A stretch of DNA of 64,000 nt from UBA11524 sp964464815 (lineage in GTDB: Bacteria > Bacillota > Clostridia > Christensenellales > Aristaeellaceae), in assembly GCA_964464815.1 (NCBI GenBank), contig CAYXHF010000007.1, positions 12,973-76,972 of the forward strand, given 5' to 3'. Position numbers and translations under genes: made by a program. Positions 14,894 to 22,614 of this stretch are shown here, piece after piece. The first letter of the stretch is position 1. The number at the start of each line of letters is the position of its first letter. Under the pieces are notes generated by a model. The model was not told the DNA's origin and made no database searches. It was given only the letters and a program-made list of their open reading frames with translations.

Positions 14894-16228
14894 TTACTTA
14901 TCCTCCTTCGTCTTTTCCCTGAGGATGAAACGAATCGGCGTGCCGGTGAAGTCAAAGGTCTTACGGAAGTAGTTTTCCAAATACCGCTGGTAGGCAAAGT
15001 GCATCAGCGCTTCTTCATTGACAAAGAGAATGAAGGTCGGCGGACAGGTACACTGCTGGGTGATGTAGTAAATCTTCAGGCGGCGTCCGTTGGTGGCCGG
15101 CGGCTGAAGGTCGGCGGTTGCATCGCTCAGCACGTCGTTGAGCACACCCGTCGGCACGCGCTTGGTCGCCTGCGCCCAGACCTGATCGACCATCTCCATG
15201 ACGGTATGCACGCGCTGGCCGGTCTTGGCAGACAGGAACAGGACGGGCGCATAGTCCATGAACTTCAGCGCATCCAGCACTTCCTTGCGGAACTGCTCCA
15301 GCGTACCCGTTTCCTTCTCAATGGCGTCCCACTTATTGACGACCACAATCACGGCCTTGCCTTCTTCGCGAATCAGACCCGCAATCTTGGTGTCCTGCTC
15401 GGTCACGCCATCCTGCGCATCAATGAGCAGCAGCGCCACGTCACAGCGGCGAATCGCGGCGATAGAACGCAGCACGCTATAGCGCTCCAGCGTTTCATCC
15501 TCCACCACGCGCTTGCGGCGGATACCGGCGGTATCAATGATGTTATACAGCGTGCCATTGACGGTGAACTGGGTATCAATGGCATCGCGGGTTGTACCGG
15601 CAATGTCGGACACCATGGTACGCTCACTACCGACCAGACGATTGACCAGAGAGGATTTACCCACATTCGGACGGCCCACAACGGCCAATTGCAGAATATG
15701 CTCTTCCTCATCCAGTTCATCCGCAGAGGCGGGCGGCAGCTGCTCACAAATGGCTTGCAGCAAATCGCCCAGACCCATCATATTCGCCGCACTGATGGGC
15801 ATCGGATCGCCCAGACCCAGCTCATAGAACTCATAGATATTATCGTTCATGCTGATATGGTCCACCTTATTGACGACCAGCAGGAGCGGCTTATTGGTCT
15901 TACGCAGGAGGTTTGCGACCTCACGGTCATCATCGGTCAAGCCATCACGGCCATCGGTGAAGAAGCAAATGACATCCGCGGTATCCATAGCGATTTCGGC
16001 CTGACGGCGCATTTGGGAGAGCAGGACATCATCACTACGCGGGTCAATACCACCAGTATCAATCATGGTGAAGCGGCGATTCTGCCACTCGACATCAGCA
16101 TAGATACGGTCACGGGTCACGCCAGGGGTATCCTCGACGATAGAGATACGTTTTCCAGCGATACGATTAAAAAAGGTAGATTTACCGACGTTGGGGCGAC
16201 CAACGATGGCAACAAGCGGCTTTGCCAT
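14894..16228 (-). CDS. der: Ribosome-assembly GTPase Der (EngA)
   Basis: Der is an essential GTPase with two G domains that helps assemble the 50S subunit. The 444-aa protein starts MAKPLVAIVGRPNVGKSTFF (first G1 near residues 9-16) with DTPGVTRDR and a DTGGID G3 motif. The second G domain has GRPNVGKSSLVNRL, DTAGIRRK and NKWDAIE. A C-terminal KH-like domain ends in GTPIRFILREK. ATG 16228-16226 has AGGAGGA upstream; in-frame codons further upstream are not family-like. Promoter at 16332-16360; followed by plsY. In many Clostridia der lies next to a DUF512 gene; here that gene is at 46955. Confidence 0.96.
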   Translation of the reverse strand: MAKPLVAIVGRPNVGKSTFFNRIAGKRISIVEDTPGVTRDRIYADVEWQNRRFTMIDTGGIDPRSDDVLLSQMRRQAEIAMDTADVICFFTDGRDGLTDDDREVANLLRKTNKPLLLVVNKVDHISMNDNIYEFYELGLGDPMPISAANMMGLGDLLQAICEQLPPASADELDEEEHILQLAVVGRPNVGKSSLVNRLVGSERTMVSDIAGTTRDAIDTQFTVNGTLYNIIDTAGIRRKRVVEDETLERYSVLRSIAAIRRCDVALLLIDAQDGVTEQDTKIAGLIREEGKAVIVVVNKWDAIEKETGTLEQFRKEVLDALKFMDYAPVLFLSAKTGQRVHTVMEMVDQVWAQATKRVPTGVLNDVLSDATADLQPPATNGRRLKIYYITQQCTCPPTFILFVNEEALMHFAYQRYLENYFRKTFDFTGTPIRFILREKTKEDK

Positions 16229-16331
16229 AGGTACTATATTCCTCCTATACATCAGGCAGTTCATCACGGTAAGGGCAAAGAGGGATGAATAGTGAAGCAG
16301 GAAAGACTCATCCGACAAATTACCATCCTAT

Positions 16332-16360
16332 AGTTTACCATGACTTTGCCCGAATTGCAA
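16332..16360 (-). promoter_or_regulatory. Sigma-A promoter of der-plsY
   Basis: Minus strand TTGCAA (16360-16355), 17-bp spacer, TAAACT (16337-16332). Confidence 0.6.
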
Positions 16361-16404
16361 GGGAAAGGGAAAAAAAGTAGGCAAGGGAAAAGAAGTAGAA
16401 AGAA

Positions 16405-16599
16405 GCGAAACACGCGGAAAAAGTAAGGAAAAGTCGCCAAATCAATCGCGAAACGGGAGTCGAGAGGGCTGAAAGCCCTTCGCAGGTGCAGGGCAGCGCC
16501 CTGCTGGGGTTTGGGGTGAAACCCCAAGCGCACGCCCCAGCTCGTGCTCGAAGAGCCACGGCGTCAATCCCAAAACCAGCACCATGCCCCACACCAAAA
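16405..16599. repeat. 195-bp hairpin-rich tandem repeat, copy 1
   Basis: The unit begins GCGAAACACGCGG and recurs at 16600, giving a period of 195 bp. It is full of inverted repeats: AGGGCT/AGCCCT, CAGGGC-AGC-GCCCTG and GGGGTTT/AAACCCC. No convincing gene is present; the weak open frame across it has no ribosome-binding site. It lies in the intergenic stretch between der and the carboxypeptidase gene. Confidence 0.9.
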
Positions 16600-16691
16600 G
16601 CGAAACACGCGGAAAAAGCAAGAAAAAGTCACCAACTCAATCGCGAAACGGGAGTCGAGAGGGCTGAAAGCCCTTCGCAGGTGCAGGGCAG
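16600..16691. repeat. 195-bp repeat, copy 2 (interrupted by the assembly gap)
   Basis: The first 92 bases of the unit, nearly identical to copy 1, ending at the base before the N run. Confidence 0.9.
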
Positions 16692-16791
16692 NNNNNNNNN
16701 NNNNNNNNNNNNNNNNNNNNNNNNNNNNNNNNNNNNNNNNNNNNNNNNNNNNNNNNNNNNNNNNNNNNNNNNNNNNNNNNNNNNNNNNNNN
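16692..16791. other. Assembly gap of 100 N
   Basis: Exactly 100 undetermined bases, a conventional placeholder length. The flanks read GGGCAG before and CGCCCTG after, which are directly contiguous in copy 1, so the gap could hide any whole number of 195-bp units or none. Confidence 0.98.
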
Positions 16792-16864
16792 CGCCCTGCT
16801 GGGGTTTGGGGTGAAACCCCAAGCGCACGCCCCAGCTCGTGTTCAAAGAACCACGGCGTCAATC
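16792..16864. repeat. 195-bp repeat, right-hand partial copy
   Basis: Continues the unit from the point where copy 2 stops (CGCCCTGCTGGGG) to CGGCGTCAATC, with a few substitutions near its end. Beyond 16864 it diverges from copy 1. Confidence 0.88.
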
Positions 16865-16894
16865 AAAAGCGATAGCCCTGCCTGCACATGAAAT

Positions 16895-18028
16895 TCAGCC
16901 ACACGGAGAAGGACTCAGCAATAGCCACTGCTGCCAGTAGTGCCGCATGCGCGTGGCGAAATCGTCCAGCGCAATGTCGCTGCTGGCTAGAAGTGGAACC
17001 TCCGTCAGTACGTTACCGTCCAGCGCCAGTGAGATTGTCCCAATGACATCGCCTTGCTGAATGGGTGCGGTCAGGCTGTCCGGCAGGTCGATGACGAGGG
17101 CCGGAATCGCACCCTGCGGCACAACGGCACGTAAATCCTCGGCCAGAATCGCCGATACCGCCTTTCCGCCAGAGGATGCGACCGGAATTTCCCGCACCTG
17201 ATCGCCGCGAAGTAGCATGGTGACGCTTTCGTAGCGCGTAAAGGCCACGTCCATCAGGCGGGCCGCCTCGTCAAACCAGTCCGCACAGTTGAGTACCACG
17301 CCGATGATGCGCATGCCGTTCCGCTCCGCACCGAAGACAAGACAGCGTCCTGCCTTGCGCGTGTAGCCGGTTTTGATGCCGGTTGCACCCTCGTAGGTGG
17401 ATAAGAGCCGATTCTTGTTGTTCAATACCCGGTCGTATGTCCGGCCTTCCCATGGAATCGTGGCACGCTTGGTGGATACGATTTCGCGAAAAAGCGGAAT
17501 GGTCATGGCTTGCCGGGTGATTCGCGCTAAATCGTGCGCGGTCGTATAGTGGCCTTCGCAGGGTAAGCCGTGTGGCGTGAGGAAAACCGTGTCGGTGCAG
17601 CCAAGCGATTGCGCACGCTCGGTCATCATGCGGCAGAAGTCTTCGACCGTGTCGCCGATATGCTCGGCAATGGCCATCGCGGCGTCGTTGCCGGAGGCAA
17701 GCATCAAACCGTAGAGCATGTCGCGCAGGGAAAGCGATTCGCCCTGAGAAAGATAAATGCTGGTGCCGGGCGTGCCAAAGGCGTTCCGGCTGCATACAAC
17801 CATATCGTCCAGCTGGCCGTTTTCCAGCGCCAGAAGCGCCGTCATGACCTTGGTGGTGGAGGCCATGGGATAGGGCGTCTCCGCATTGTGGGCAAGGAGA
17901 ACGCGGCCGCTGTCCTCGTCGATGATGACGCATGCCTTGGCGGAGGTGGTGACTTCCTCCGCTTGCGCATGGGGCAAGAAGCAAAACGTCATCAGGATGA
18001 AGAGGAGCGGAAGGCATAGGCGCCTCAT
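16895..18028 (-). CDS. dacF: D-alanyl-D-alanine carboxypeptidase (DacF/PBP5 family)
   Basis: A penicillin-binding protein that trims the terminal D-Ala from peptidoglycan stem peptides outside the membrane. The 377-aa protein has an N-terminal signal peptide (MRRLCLPLLFILMTFCF...AQA, cleavage about residue 23), the SxxK motif STTK (57-60), SGN (112-114) and KTG (219-221), then a C-terminal beta domain. It starts four bases after gerW, in an ytfI-gerW-dac unit of the kind common in spore-forming Clostridia. DacF is a forespore enzyme in Bacillus and DacB a mother-cell one; the context points to a sporulation form, but the symbol is by family only. Confidence 0.88.
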   Translation of the reverse strand: MRRLCLPLLFILMTFCFLPHAQAEEVTTSAKACVIIDEDSGRVLLAHNAETPYPMASTTKVMTALLALENGQLDDMVVCSRNAFGTPGTSIYLSQGESLSLRDMLYGLMLASGNDAAMAIAEHIGDTVEDFCRMMTERAQSLGCTDTVFLTPHGLPCEGHYTTAHDLARITRQAMTIPLFREIVSTKRATIPWEGRTYDRVLNNKNRLLSTYEGATGIKTGYTRKAGRCLVFGAERNGMRIIGVVLNCADWFDEAARLMDVAFTRYESVTMLLRGDQVREIPVASSGGKAVSAILAEDLRAVVPQGAIPALVIDLPDSLTAPIQQGDVIGTISLALDGNVLTEVPLLASSDIALDDFATRMRHYWQQWLLLSPSPCG

Positions 18029-18032
18029 GTGT

Positions 18033-18413
18033 TCAGTGCTGCTGCGCCCAAAGGGACTTCAGGTCATCCACCACGGTCGGAATCATATCCACCACTCGAT
18101 CCGCCACGGTGGAGCAGGTTGCCGGTAGCATGCGGACGGTATCGCCCGATAACACCAGAAAGCCAACTGGCTGTACCGATACGCCTGCGCCGCTGCCGCC
18201 ACAGAACGGAAAGTCGCTGACCTCCTTCGCCGGGCGATTGCCGTCGGCTAAATCGCCACCGGCTGTCATGTAGCCAAAGGCCACACGGCTGATGGGGATA
18301 ATCGTGCCGCCTGAGGCCGTCTCGACCGGGTGTCCGACGACGGTGTTGACGTCCACCATGTCCTTGATGGATGCCATGGCGGTCTGCATTAACTCGCTGA
18401 TGGGATGTTCCAT
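18033..18413 (-). CDS. gerW: Spore germination protein GerW (YtfJ family)
   Basis: GerW/YtfJ is made in the forespore and in Bacillus is needed for normal germination. The 126-aa protein has the family pattern: MEHPISELMQTAMASIKDMV, VVGHPVETASGGTIIPISRV, and the Gly-rich GGSGAGVSVQPVGFLVLSG. ATG 18413-18411 is supported by GGAAGGAGG; the frame continues upstream into ytfI, overlapping its 3' end by 25 bases, consistent with translational coupling. It is followed after four bases by the carboxypeptidase gene. Forespore regulation is inferred from the family, because no sigma-F or sigma-G promoter was clear. Confidence 0.92.
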   Translation of the reverse strand: MEHPISELMQTAMASIKDMVDVNTVVGHPVETASGGTIIPISRVAFGYMTAGGDLADGNRPAKEVSDFPFCGGSGAGVSVQPVGFLVLSGDTVRMLPATCSTVADRVVDMIPTVVDDLKSLWAQQH

Positions 18414-18919
18414 GCGTGTTCCTCCTTCCAAATGGCCCAAAGCATTGGGGTTGCAAACAGGATTGTCCCCAAATGCAGGAAAACTATGCATTGTAGCGCA
18501 AAAGTGGTTTTGTCATGCAGAAAATTGGGCGTGATGGCCGTCTGTACCTGCCGAATGGAGAAGCAGGCGCGAAGAATTGCAAGCAACTGCTGCATGCTGG
18601 CGCATAGAAGCGCATTGGCCGCCGGGTCGCGTAGGGCAAGCGACACATGCGCCCGGAGGCGCGTAATGTGTATGTGCCGCAGGAGGCGAAGCGCGGGCGC
18701 TTTCAGGCGCGGGAGGAGCGGCATCAGCTGGCAGGCATGATGCACCTGCGTGGGCGTTGGCGTGGGCGGTACGAATGGCTTCTGGGTGTGGTCAATGCGA
18801 AAAGGAATGCCCCAGATGTGCAGGATGATGCGAAAGTGCGTGGTACGCTCGTGACGTAGATCGAGCTGAATTTCAAGCGGCGTAATCAGTAAAAGGAAGA
18901 GGATAAGCAAAAGCAGCAT
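18389..18919 (-). CDS. ytfI: YtfI-like DUF2953 membrane-associated protein
   Basis: A 176-aa protein with one N-terminal hydrophobic segment (MLLLLILFLLLITPLEIQLD) and a soluble beta-rich part (LRHERTTHFRIILHIWGIPFRI), the layout of DUF2953 proteins encoded directly before gerW/ytfJ in many spore-formers. Identification rests mostly on that position and the N-terminal pattern. AGGAGGT precedes ATG 18919-18917. The 3' end overlaps gerW by 25 bases. A second hydrophobic segment lies near the C-terminus (LHLGTILFATPMLWAIW). Function unknown. Confidence 0.8.
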   Translation of the reverse strand: MLLLLILFLLLITPLEIQLDLRHERTTHFRIILHIWGIPFRIDHTQKPFVPPTPTPTQVHHACQLMPLLPRLKAPALRLLRHIHITRLRAHVSLALRDPAANALLCASMQQLLAILRACFSIRQVQTAITPNFLHDKTTFALQCIVFLHLGTILFATPMLWAIWKEEHAWNIPSAS

Positions 18920-18943
18920 CGGGTGAACCTCCTGAAAAATACA

Positions 18944-18972
18944 TTGACGGAAAAGGGGAAAAACGGTATAAT
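18944..18972 (+). promoter_or_regulatory. Sigma-A promoter of mtnN
   Basis: TTGACG (18944-18949), 17-bp spacer, TATAAT (18967-18972), about 50 bases before the gene. Confidence 0.75.
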
Positions 18973-19024
18973 AAAAGCGTTGCAAGAAAGATTGATTCCT
19001 TTGATGGTAGAGGAGGACACGATG

Positions 19025-19708
19025 ATGATTGGTCTGATTGGCGCAATGGCGGTGGAGGTTGAGGCACTGGCTGCACAACTGGAAAACCGTCGCGATACAA
19101 AGATTGGCATGGATACCTTTATGAGTGGTACGCTCTTTGGTCAGGAGGCTGTGCTGGCCGTTTGCGGGCCGGGCAAAATCAATGCGGCGCTGTGTACGCA
19201 GAGCATGATTATGGCCTATCATCCGCAGTGGGTGCTGAATCTGGGCGTGGCCGGTGCGGGCGCTGAGGGCGTTTCCATTGGCGATTTGGTGGTGGCCACG
19301 GCTGCGGTGCAGCATGATGCGGATACGTCGCCACTGGGTGATCCGGTGGGCATGGTCAGTAAGCTGAATCTGGTGGAGCTGCCCTGCGATGCGGCACTGC
19401 GCGAAAAGCTGACGGCCGCCGCGAAGAAGGCTGGTTTGACCGTTCATGAAGGCATTATTGCCACGGGCGACCAGTTTATTCATGATGGCGAAACGCGCGC
19501 GCGCATTCATCGGCTCTTTCAGGCCAAGGCTGTGGAGATGGAAGGCGGTGCGGTGGCGCATGCGTGCTATATGCATGGCGTGCCCTGCGGCGTGATTCGC
19601 TCCATCAGCGATCAGGCTGACGGCCATAGCGATATGGACTATCCGTCCTTCACGGCATTGGCAGCGGCACATTCCCAGAAAGTGGTGGAAAATCTGCTGC
19701 GTGCATGA
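19025..19708 (+). CDS. mtnN: 5'-methylthioadenosine/S-adenosylhomocysteine nucleosidase
   Basis: MtnN cleaves adenine from methylthioadenosine and S-adenosylhomocysteine, clearing by-products of methylation and polyamine synthesis. The 227-aa protein starts MIGLIGAMAVEVEAL, the family start with the acidic active-site region, and contains VLNLGVAGA, ATGDQFI, VEMEGGAVAHACY and ISDQADG with the catalytic Asp region. AGGAGG is 8 bases before ATG 19025 and 5 before the preceding ATG 19022; either could be used. It is divergent from ytfI, with its own promoter. Confidence 0.93.
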   Translation: MIGLIGAMAVEVEALAAQLENRRDTKIGMDTFMSGTLFGQEAVLAVCGPGKINAALCTQSMIMAYHPQWVLNLGVAGAGAEGVSIGDLVVATAAVQHDADTSPLGDPVGMVSKLNLVELPCDAALREKLTAAAKKAGLTVHEGIIATGDQFIHDGETRARIHRLFQAKAVEMEGGAVAHACYMHGVPCGVIRSISDQADGHSDMDYPSFTALAAAHSQKVVENLLRA

Positions 19709-19759
19709 AAATGGTACGGGAAAACTGACGCAATTGGCAAATAATTCACCAAATTATGA

Positions 19760-19788
19760 TTGTGTTTTCTGAAAAACTGCGGTATAAT
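19760..19788 (+). promoter_or_regulatory. Promoter of the pseudo-receiver gene
   Basis: TTGTGT (19760-19765, weak), 17-bp spacer, TATAAT (19783-19788). Confidence 0.55.
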
Positions 19789-19823
19789 AGAAGCGGAGCA
19801 ATACAAAGTTTGGAGGCTGAAGG

Positions 19824-20627
19824 ATGTACAAGCTCTTATTGGCAACGAATGACCCCGCGGTGGAGGAAGCGTTCAGCGCAGTCAAGTGGGAAGAACTGGG
19901 CTTCAAGCGCCCCCGAATCGTCGCCTCGGCAGAGGAAGCGATCAATAGCCTGAGCGCAAATCATGCGGACGCAGTTGCCATTGGCTTGCCCAAGGAGCAG
20001 GACGATGCACTTTTTGCTGCCCTGCTGGAAAAGAATCAGCTGCTGCCGGTGATGGCAGTCAGCACGAAGCCGGGCATTGTGGAAACGTATGCGCTGGAGC
20101 TGCGCCGTGTGCTGGGACGAATCAATTCCGACGTGAGTAACGATGCGTTCTCGCAGGCTGATTTGCTCAAGGAATGCCGCCATGAATTCTTCCGCGCCCT
20201 GATGGGTGGCAAGATTGAATTGACGGAGGATGTGCAGCGCCGTCTGCGCCTGATTCGCAGTAAGATGGATCCGACCAAGCCGTGTGTTGTGGCGGAGCTG
20301 GTGATTCCGCAGGAGAATGACTTCCTGCGCGGCCGCTGGCAGTATGGCACGGAGCGCCTGGAGGTGGCGCTGCGCAATATCTTCGGTGTGGAGGTGCAGG
20401 GTCTGCGTATTCTTTCCTGCGTCCTGCCGGGCGAGCGCATTGTGCTGCTGGGCTGCCCGATGCTCTTCCATGAAGGGCCGGCGGAGGATGCGTCCATTAC
20501 GGGCATTATCAGCGAGCATATTCGCGATAGCATCGCCCATGTGGATGAATATATGGGCATTGATTTGCAGATTGCTTCGATTCGCGTGCTGCCGAATCTG
20601 ACGGCGCTGGCGACAAAGCAGAACTAA
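19824..20627 (+). CDS. Orphan receiver-like protein lacking phosphorylation residues
   Basis: A 267-aa soluble protein. The start MYKLLLATNDPAVEEAFSAVKWEELGF is strongly reminiscent of YesN/AraC-type response regulators, which begin MYKxLIVDDE and have a DWEELGF motif. However, the acidic pair becomes TND, and where a receiver has DxxLxDIRMP with the phosphorylated Asp, this protein reads DAVAIGLPKEQD, with no matching Asp. No AraC helix-turn-helix exists at the C-terminus; instead there is a second domain of about 140 residues (from about 125) with LPGERIVLLGCPMLF. So it is probably a degenerate receiver fused to an unknown, perhaps GGDEF/GAF-shaped, domain. Good ribosome-binding site (GGAGG) before ATG 19824. 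Function unknown. Confidence 0.7.
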   Translation: MYKLLLATNDPAVEEAFSAVKWEELGFKRPRIVASAEEAINSLSANHADAVAIGLPKEQDDALFAALLEKNQLLPVMAVSTKPGIVETYALELRRVLGRINSDVSNDAFSQADLLKECRHEFFRALMGGKIELTEDVQRRLRLIRSKMDPTKPCVVAELVIPQENDFLRGRWQYGTERLEVALRNIFGVEVQGLRILSCVLPGERIVLLGCPMLFHEGPAEDASITGIISEHIRDSIAHVDEYMGIDLQIASIRVLPNLTALATKQN

Positions 20628-20681
20628 AAACAAATAAGGGTAACATAGAATAGCCAAAGACCATGCTGAGGAGGGTGTTGT

Positions 20682-21752
20682 ATGGGTATTTTTGATAGCA
20701 TCGGCAATATCGTGCGCGGTCAGTTGATTGATGTGATTGAATGGACTGACTCGTCCCAGAAGACCATCGTTCATAAGTATGATATGGGCGGCAAGGAAAT
20801 CATGATGGGCGCACAGCTGACGGTTCGCGAAAGCCAGGTGGCTGTGTTCGTCAACGAAGGCAAGATTGCCGATGTGTTCCAGCCCGGACGGTATGAGCTG
20901 TCCACGGCGAATATGCCGCTTATGACGGCCCTGCAGTCATGGAAATTTGGCTTCAATAGCCCGTTCAAGTCGGATGTGTACTTCATCAACACCAAGCAGT
21001 TCCTGGACTGCAAGTGGGGCACGACCAATCCCGTGATGATGCGCGATGCGGAATTCGGGATGATTCGTCTGCGCGCCTTTGGTGTGTATTCCTTCCGCGT
21101 GGCGAACCCGACGGTGTTCCTGCAGGAAGTGTTTGGCACGAGCAGCCACTACACGGTGGAGGATGTGGAAGGCCAGCTGAAGCGCACCATCGTGTCCTGC
21201 CTGTCTGACGCGATTGCAGAAAGCAAGCTGCCCGCGCTGGATTTGGCGGCCAATTATGACGAAATCGGCGATTATGCCCTGCGCATGATTAACCCGCGTA
21301 TCGAAAAGCTGGGTCTGACGCTGGCGTCCTTCGTGGTGGAGAATATCTCCCTGCCCGAGGAGGTCGAGAAGAGCATGGATCGCCGCACGTCGATGGGCGT
21401 GCTGGGCGATATGAACCGCTACACGCAGTATCAGGCCGCTGAGGCCATGCGTGAGGCCGCCAACAATCCCGGTGGCATGGCGGGTGCTGGCATGGGCATG
21501 GGCGCTGGTGTCGCCATGGGTCAGATGTTTGCCCAGACGATGCAGCAGCAGAATGCACAGCCCGCACAGCCTGTACAGGCACCGCAGCAGAAGGGGAGCT
21601 TCTGCACGGGTTGTGGTCAGCAGCTGACGCCTGGCGCGAAGTTCTGCCCGAATTGTGGCCAGAAACAGGCTGCCGGCAATGTCTGCCCGGGCTGCGGCCA
21701 GGCGGTGCAGGTGGGCGCAAAGTTCTGCGCAAACTGCGGCCAGAAGCTGTAA
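20682..21752 (+). CDS. SPFH-domain protein with two C-terminal zinc ribbons (YdjI-like)
   Basis: A 356-aa protein. Residues 1-240 form an SPFH (stomatin/prohibitin-like) domain of the YdjI or virion-core-like type (MGIFDSIGNIVRGQLIDVIEW, ENISLPEEVEKSMDRRTSMG). A Gly/Met/Ala- and Gln-rich linker (240-310) follows. The C-terminus has zinc ribbons built from CxxC pairs: CTGCGQQL, CPNCGQK, CPGCGQA and CANCGQK. In Bacillus YdjI works with a PspA-like protein in membrane stress; no PspA-like gene is here. GAGGAGGG precedes ATG 20682. A terminator follows. Membrane-associated scaffold or stress role is inference. Confidence 0.85.
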   Translation: MGIFDSIGNIVRGQLIDVIEWTDSSQKTIVHKYDMGGKEIMMGAQLTVRESQVAVFVNEGKIADVFQPGRYELSTANMPLMTALQSWKFGFNSPFKSDVYFINTKQFLDCKWGTTNPVMMRDAEFGMIRLRAFGVYSFRVANPTVFLQEVFGTSSHYTVEDVEGQLKRTIVSCLSDAIAESKLPALDLAANYDEIGDYALRMINPRIEKLGLTLASFVVENISLPEEVEKSMDRRTSMGVLGDMNRYTQYQAAEAMREAANNPGGMAGAGMGMGAGVAMGQMFAQTMQQQNAQPAQPVQAPQQKGSFCTGCGQQLTPGAKFCPNCGQKQAAGNVCPGCGQAVQVGAKFCANCGQKL

Positions 21753-21763
21753 GAGAATATTGT

Positions 21764-21803
21764 AACAGGGAAGTACTCTTCGTGGTGCTTCCCTGTTTTT
21801 TTG
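21764..21803 (+). terminator. Terminator after the SPFH gene
   Basis: AACAGGGAAG pairs with CTTCCCTGTT and is followed by seven T residues. Confidence 0.88.
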
Positions 21804-21805
21804 CA

Positions 21806-21843
21806 CAAAAAACCCGCCGCCTTCCGATTGGAAAAGCGACGGG
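21806..21843 (-). terminator. Terminator of pdaB-ssb
   Basis: On the minus strand CCCGTCGCTTTTCC pairs with GGAAGGCGGCGGG, with one mismatch, followed by TTTTTT. Confidence 0.85.
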
Positions 21844-21855
21844 AGTATATACGAA

Positions 21856-22578
21856 TCAGGTTGTCGGGGTCGTAAAGGGATTGACCTGCACGGGCTGAGA
21901 GGGCTGCACCAGCGTTTCCACGGTGTGCACCTCGTCCGGATGAATCAGGAAGGGCGACGGCTGCGTCTGGGCATCCGCCAGCGTCAGGCGTCCAACGGAC
22001 ACCTCGTAGGCCATCTTGTTGACGACCGTGCCATCAGAAAGCTGCTTCTGATAGGCGCGGGACTGGAAGCGTCCCAGCAGCGTCACCTTGTCGCCAACCT
22101 TCAGGTGGCTGGCAAAGCGTGCCGTGCGTCCCCACGTGATGCAGGGAATGTAGTCGCTCTTGCCGTAGGCGCGGTTGACGGCCAGCATCAGGTCGGCAAT
22201 CTCACGACCAAAGGGCGTCGTGCGGTAGGACGGCGGCTTGCACAGCGCACCGGTCAGCTGCACCTGATTGGGGTTTTCGTCGCTGTCCGGATCAACCAGA
22301 CGCTGCGCAAAACCAGTAATCAGCAGGCGGCCAGAGCCTTCGATGACCTTGTTGTAGCTGCGCAATTGACCATCCAGCGCCAAACGCGAGCCAACAACCA
22401 GAGGCGTCTCGTCCATCAGCCGTTCAGAAACGGTGATGGGCAGCAAGTCCTCCGCGCCCGAAAGACGCGGCACAGAGAGCGTTGCATAGTAAAACTTTTC
22501 GCCGAATACTTCATGTCCGTAAACGGGCGTATCCGTCAGGACACCGCTCAAATGCAGGAAATTTCCGTTCTCGTCCAT
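21856..22578 (-). CDS. Single-stranded DNA-binding-like protein with two OB folds
   Basis: A 240-aa protein with two tandem OB-fold/SSB-like segments. The first (about 1-95) reads NGNFLHLSGVLTDTPVYGHE and ends LLITGFAQRL. The second (about 104-200) reads NQVQLTGALCKPPSYRTTPFGR and has the typical SSB strand IADLMLAVNR and CITWGRTARFASHLKVGDKV. A Pro-rich tail ends PFTTPTT; the acidic DDDIPF-type tip that recruits partners in classical SSB is missing. It therefore looks like a specialised relative and not the main replication SSB. AAAGGTGA precedes ATG 22578-22576. It lies 36 bases after pdaB, in the same unit. Confidence 0.78.
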   Translation of the reverse strand: MDENGNFLHLSGVLTDTPVYGHEVFGEKFYYATLSVPRLSGAEDLLPITVSERLMDETPLVVGSRLALDGQLRSYNKVIEGSGRLLITGFAQRLVDPDSDENPNQVQLTGALCKPPSYRTTPFGREIADLMLAVNRAYGKSDYIPCITWGRTARFASHLKVGDKVTLLGRFQSRAYQKQLSDGTVVNKMAYEVSVGRLTLADAQTQPSPFLIHPDEVHTVETLVQPSQPVQVNPFTTPTT

Positions 22579-22614
22579 AGCGATTCACCTTTCATTGTGA
22601 CGACAGGGAGCCAT

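Noticed and set aside
16405..16864. Tandem repeat as a CRISPR array
   Set aside because: The 195-bp units are contiguous without spacers, and no cas gene is present.
16486..16891. Open frames running through the 195-bp repeats and the N run
   Set aside because: No ribosome-binding site, composition dictated by hairpins, and the frame crosses undetermined bases.
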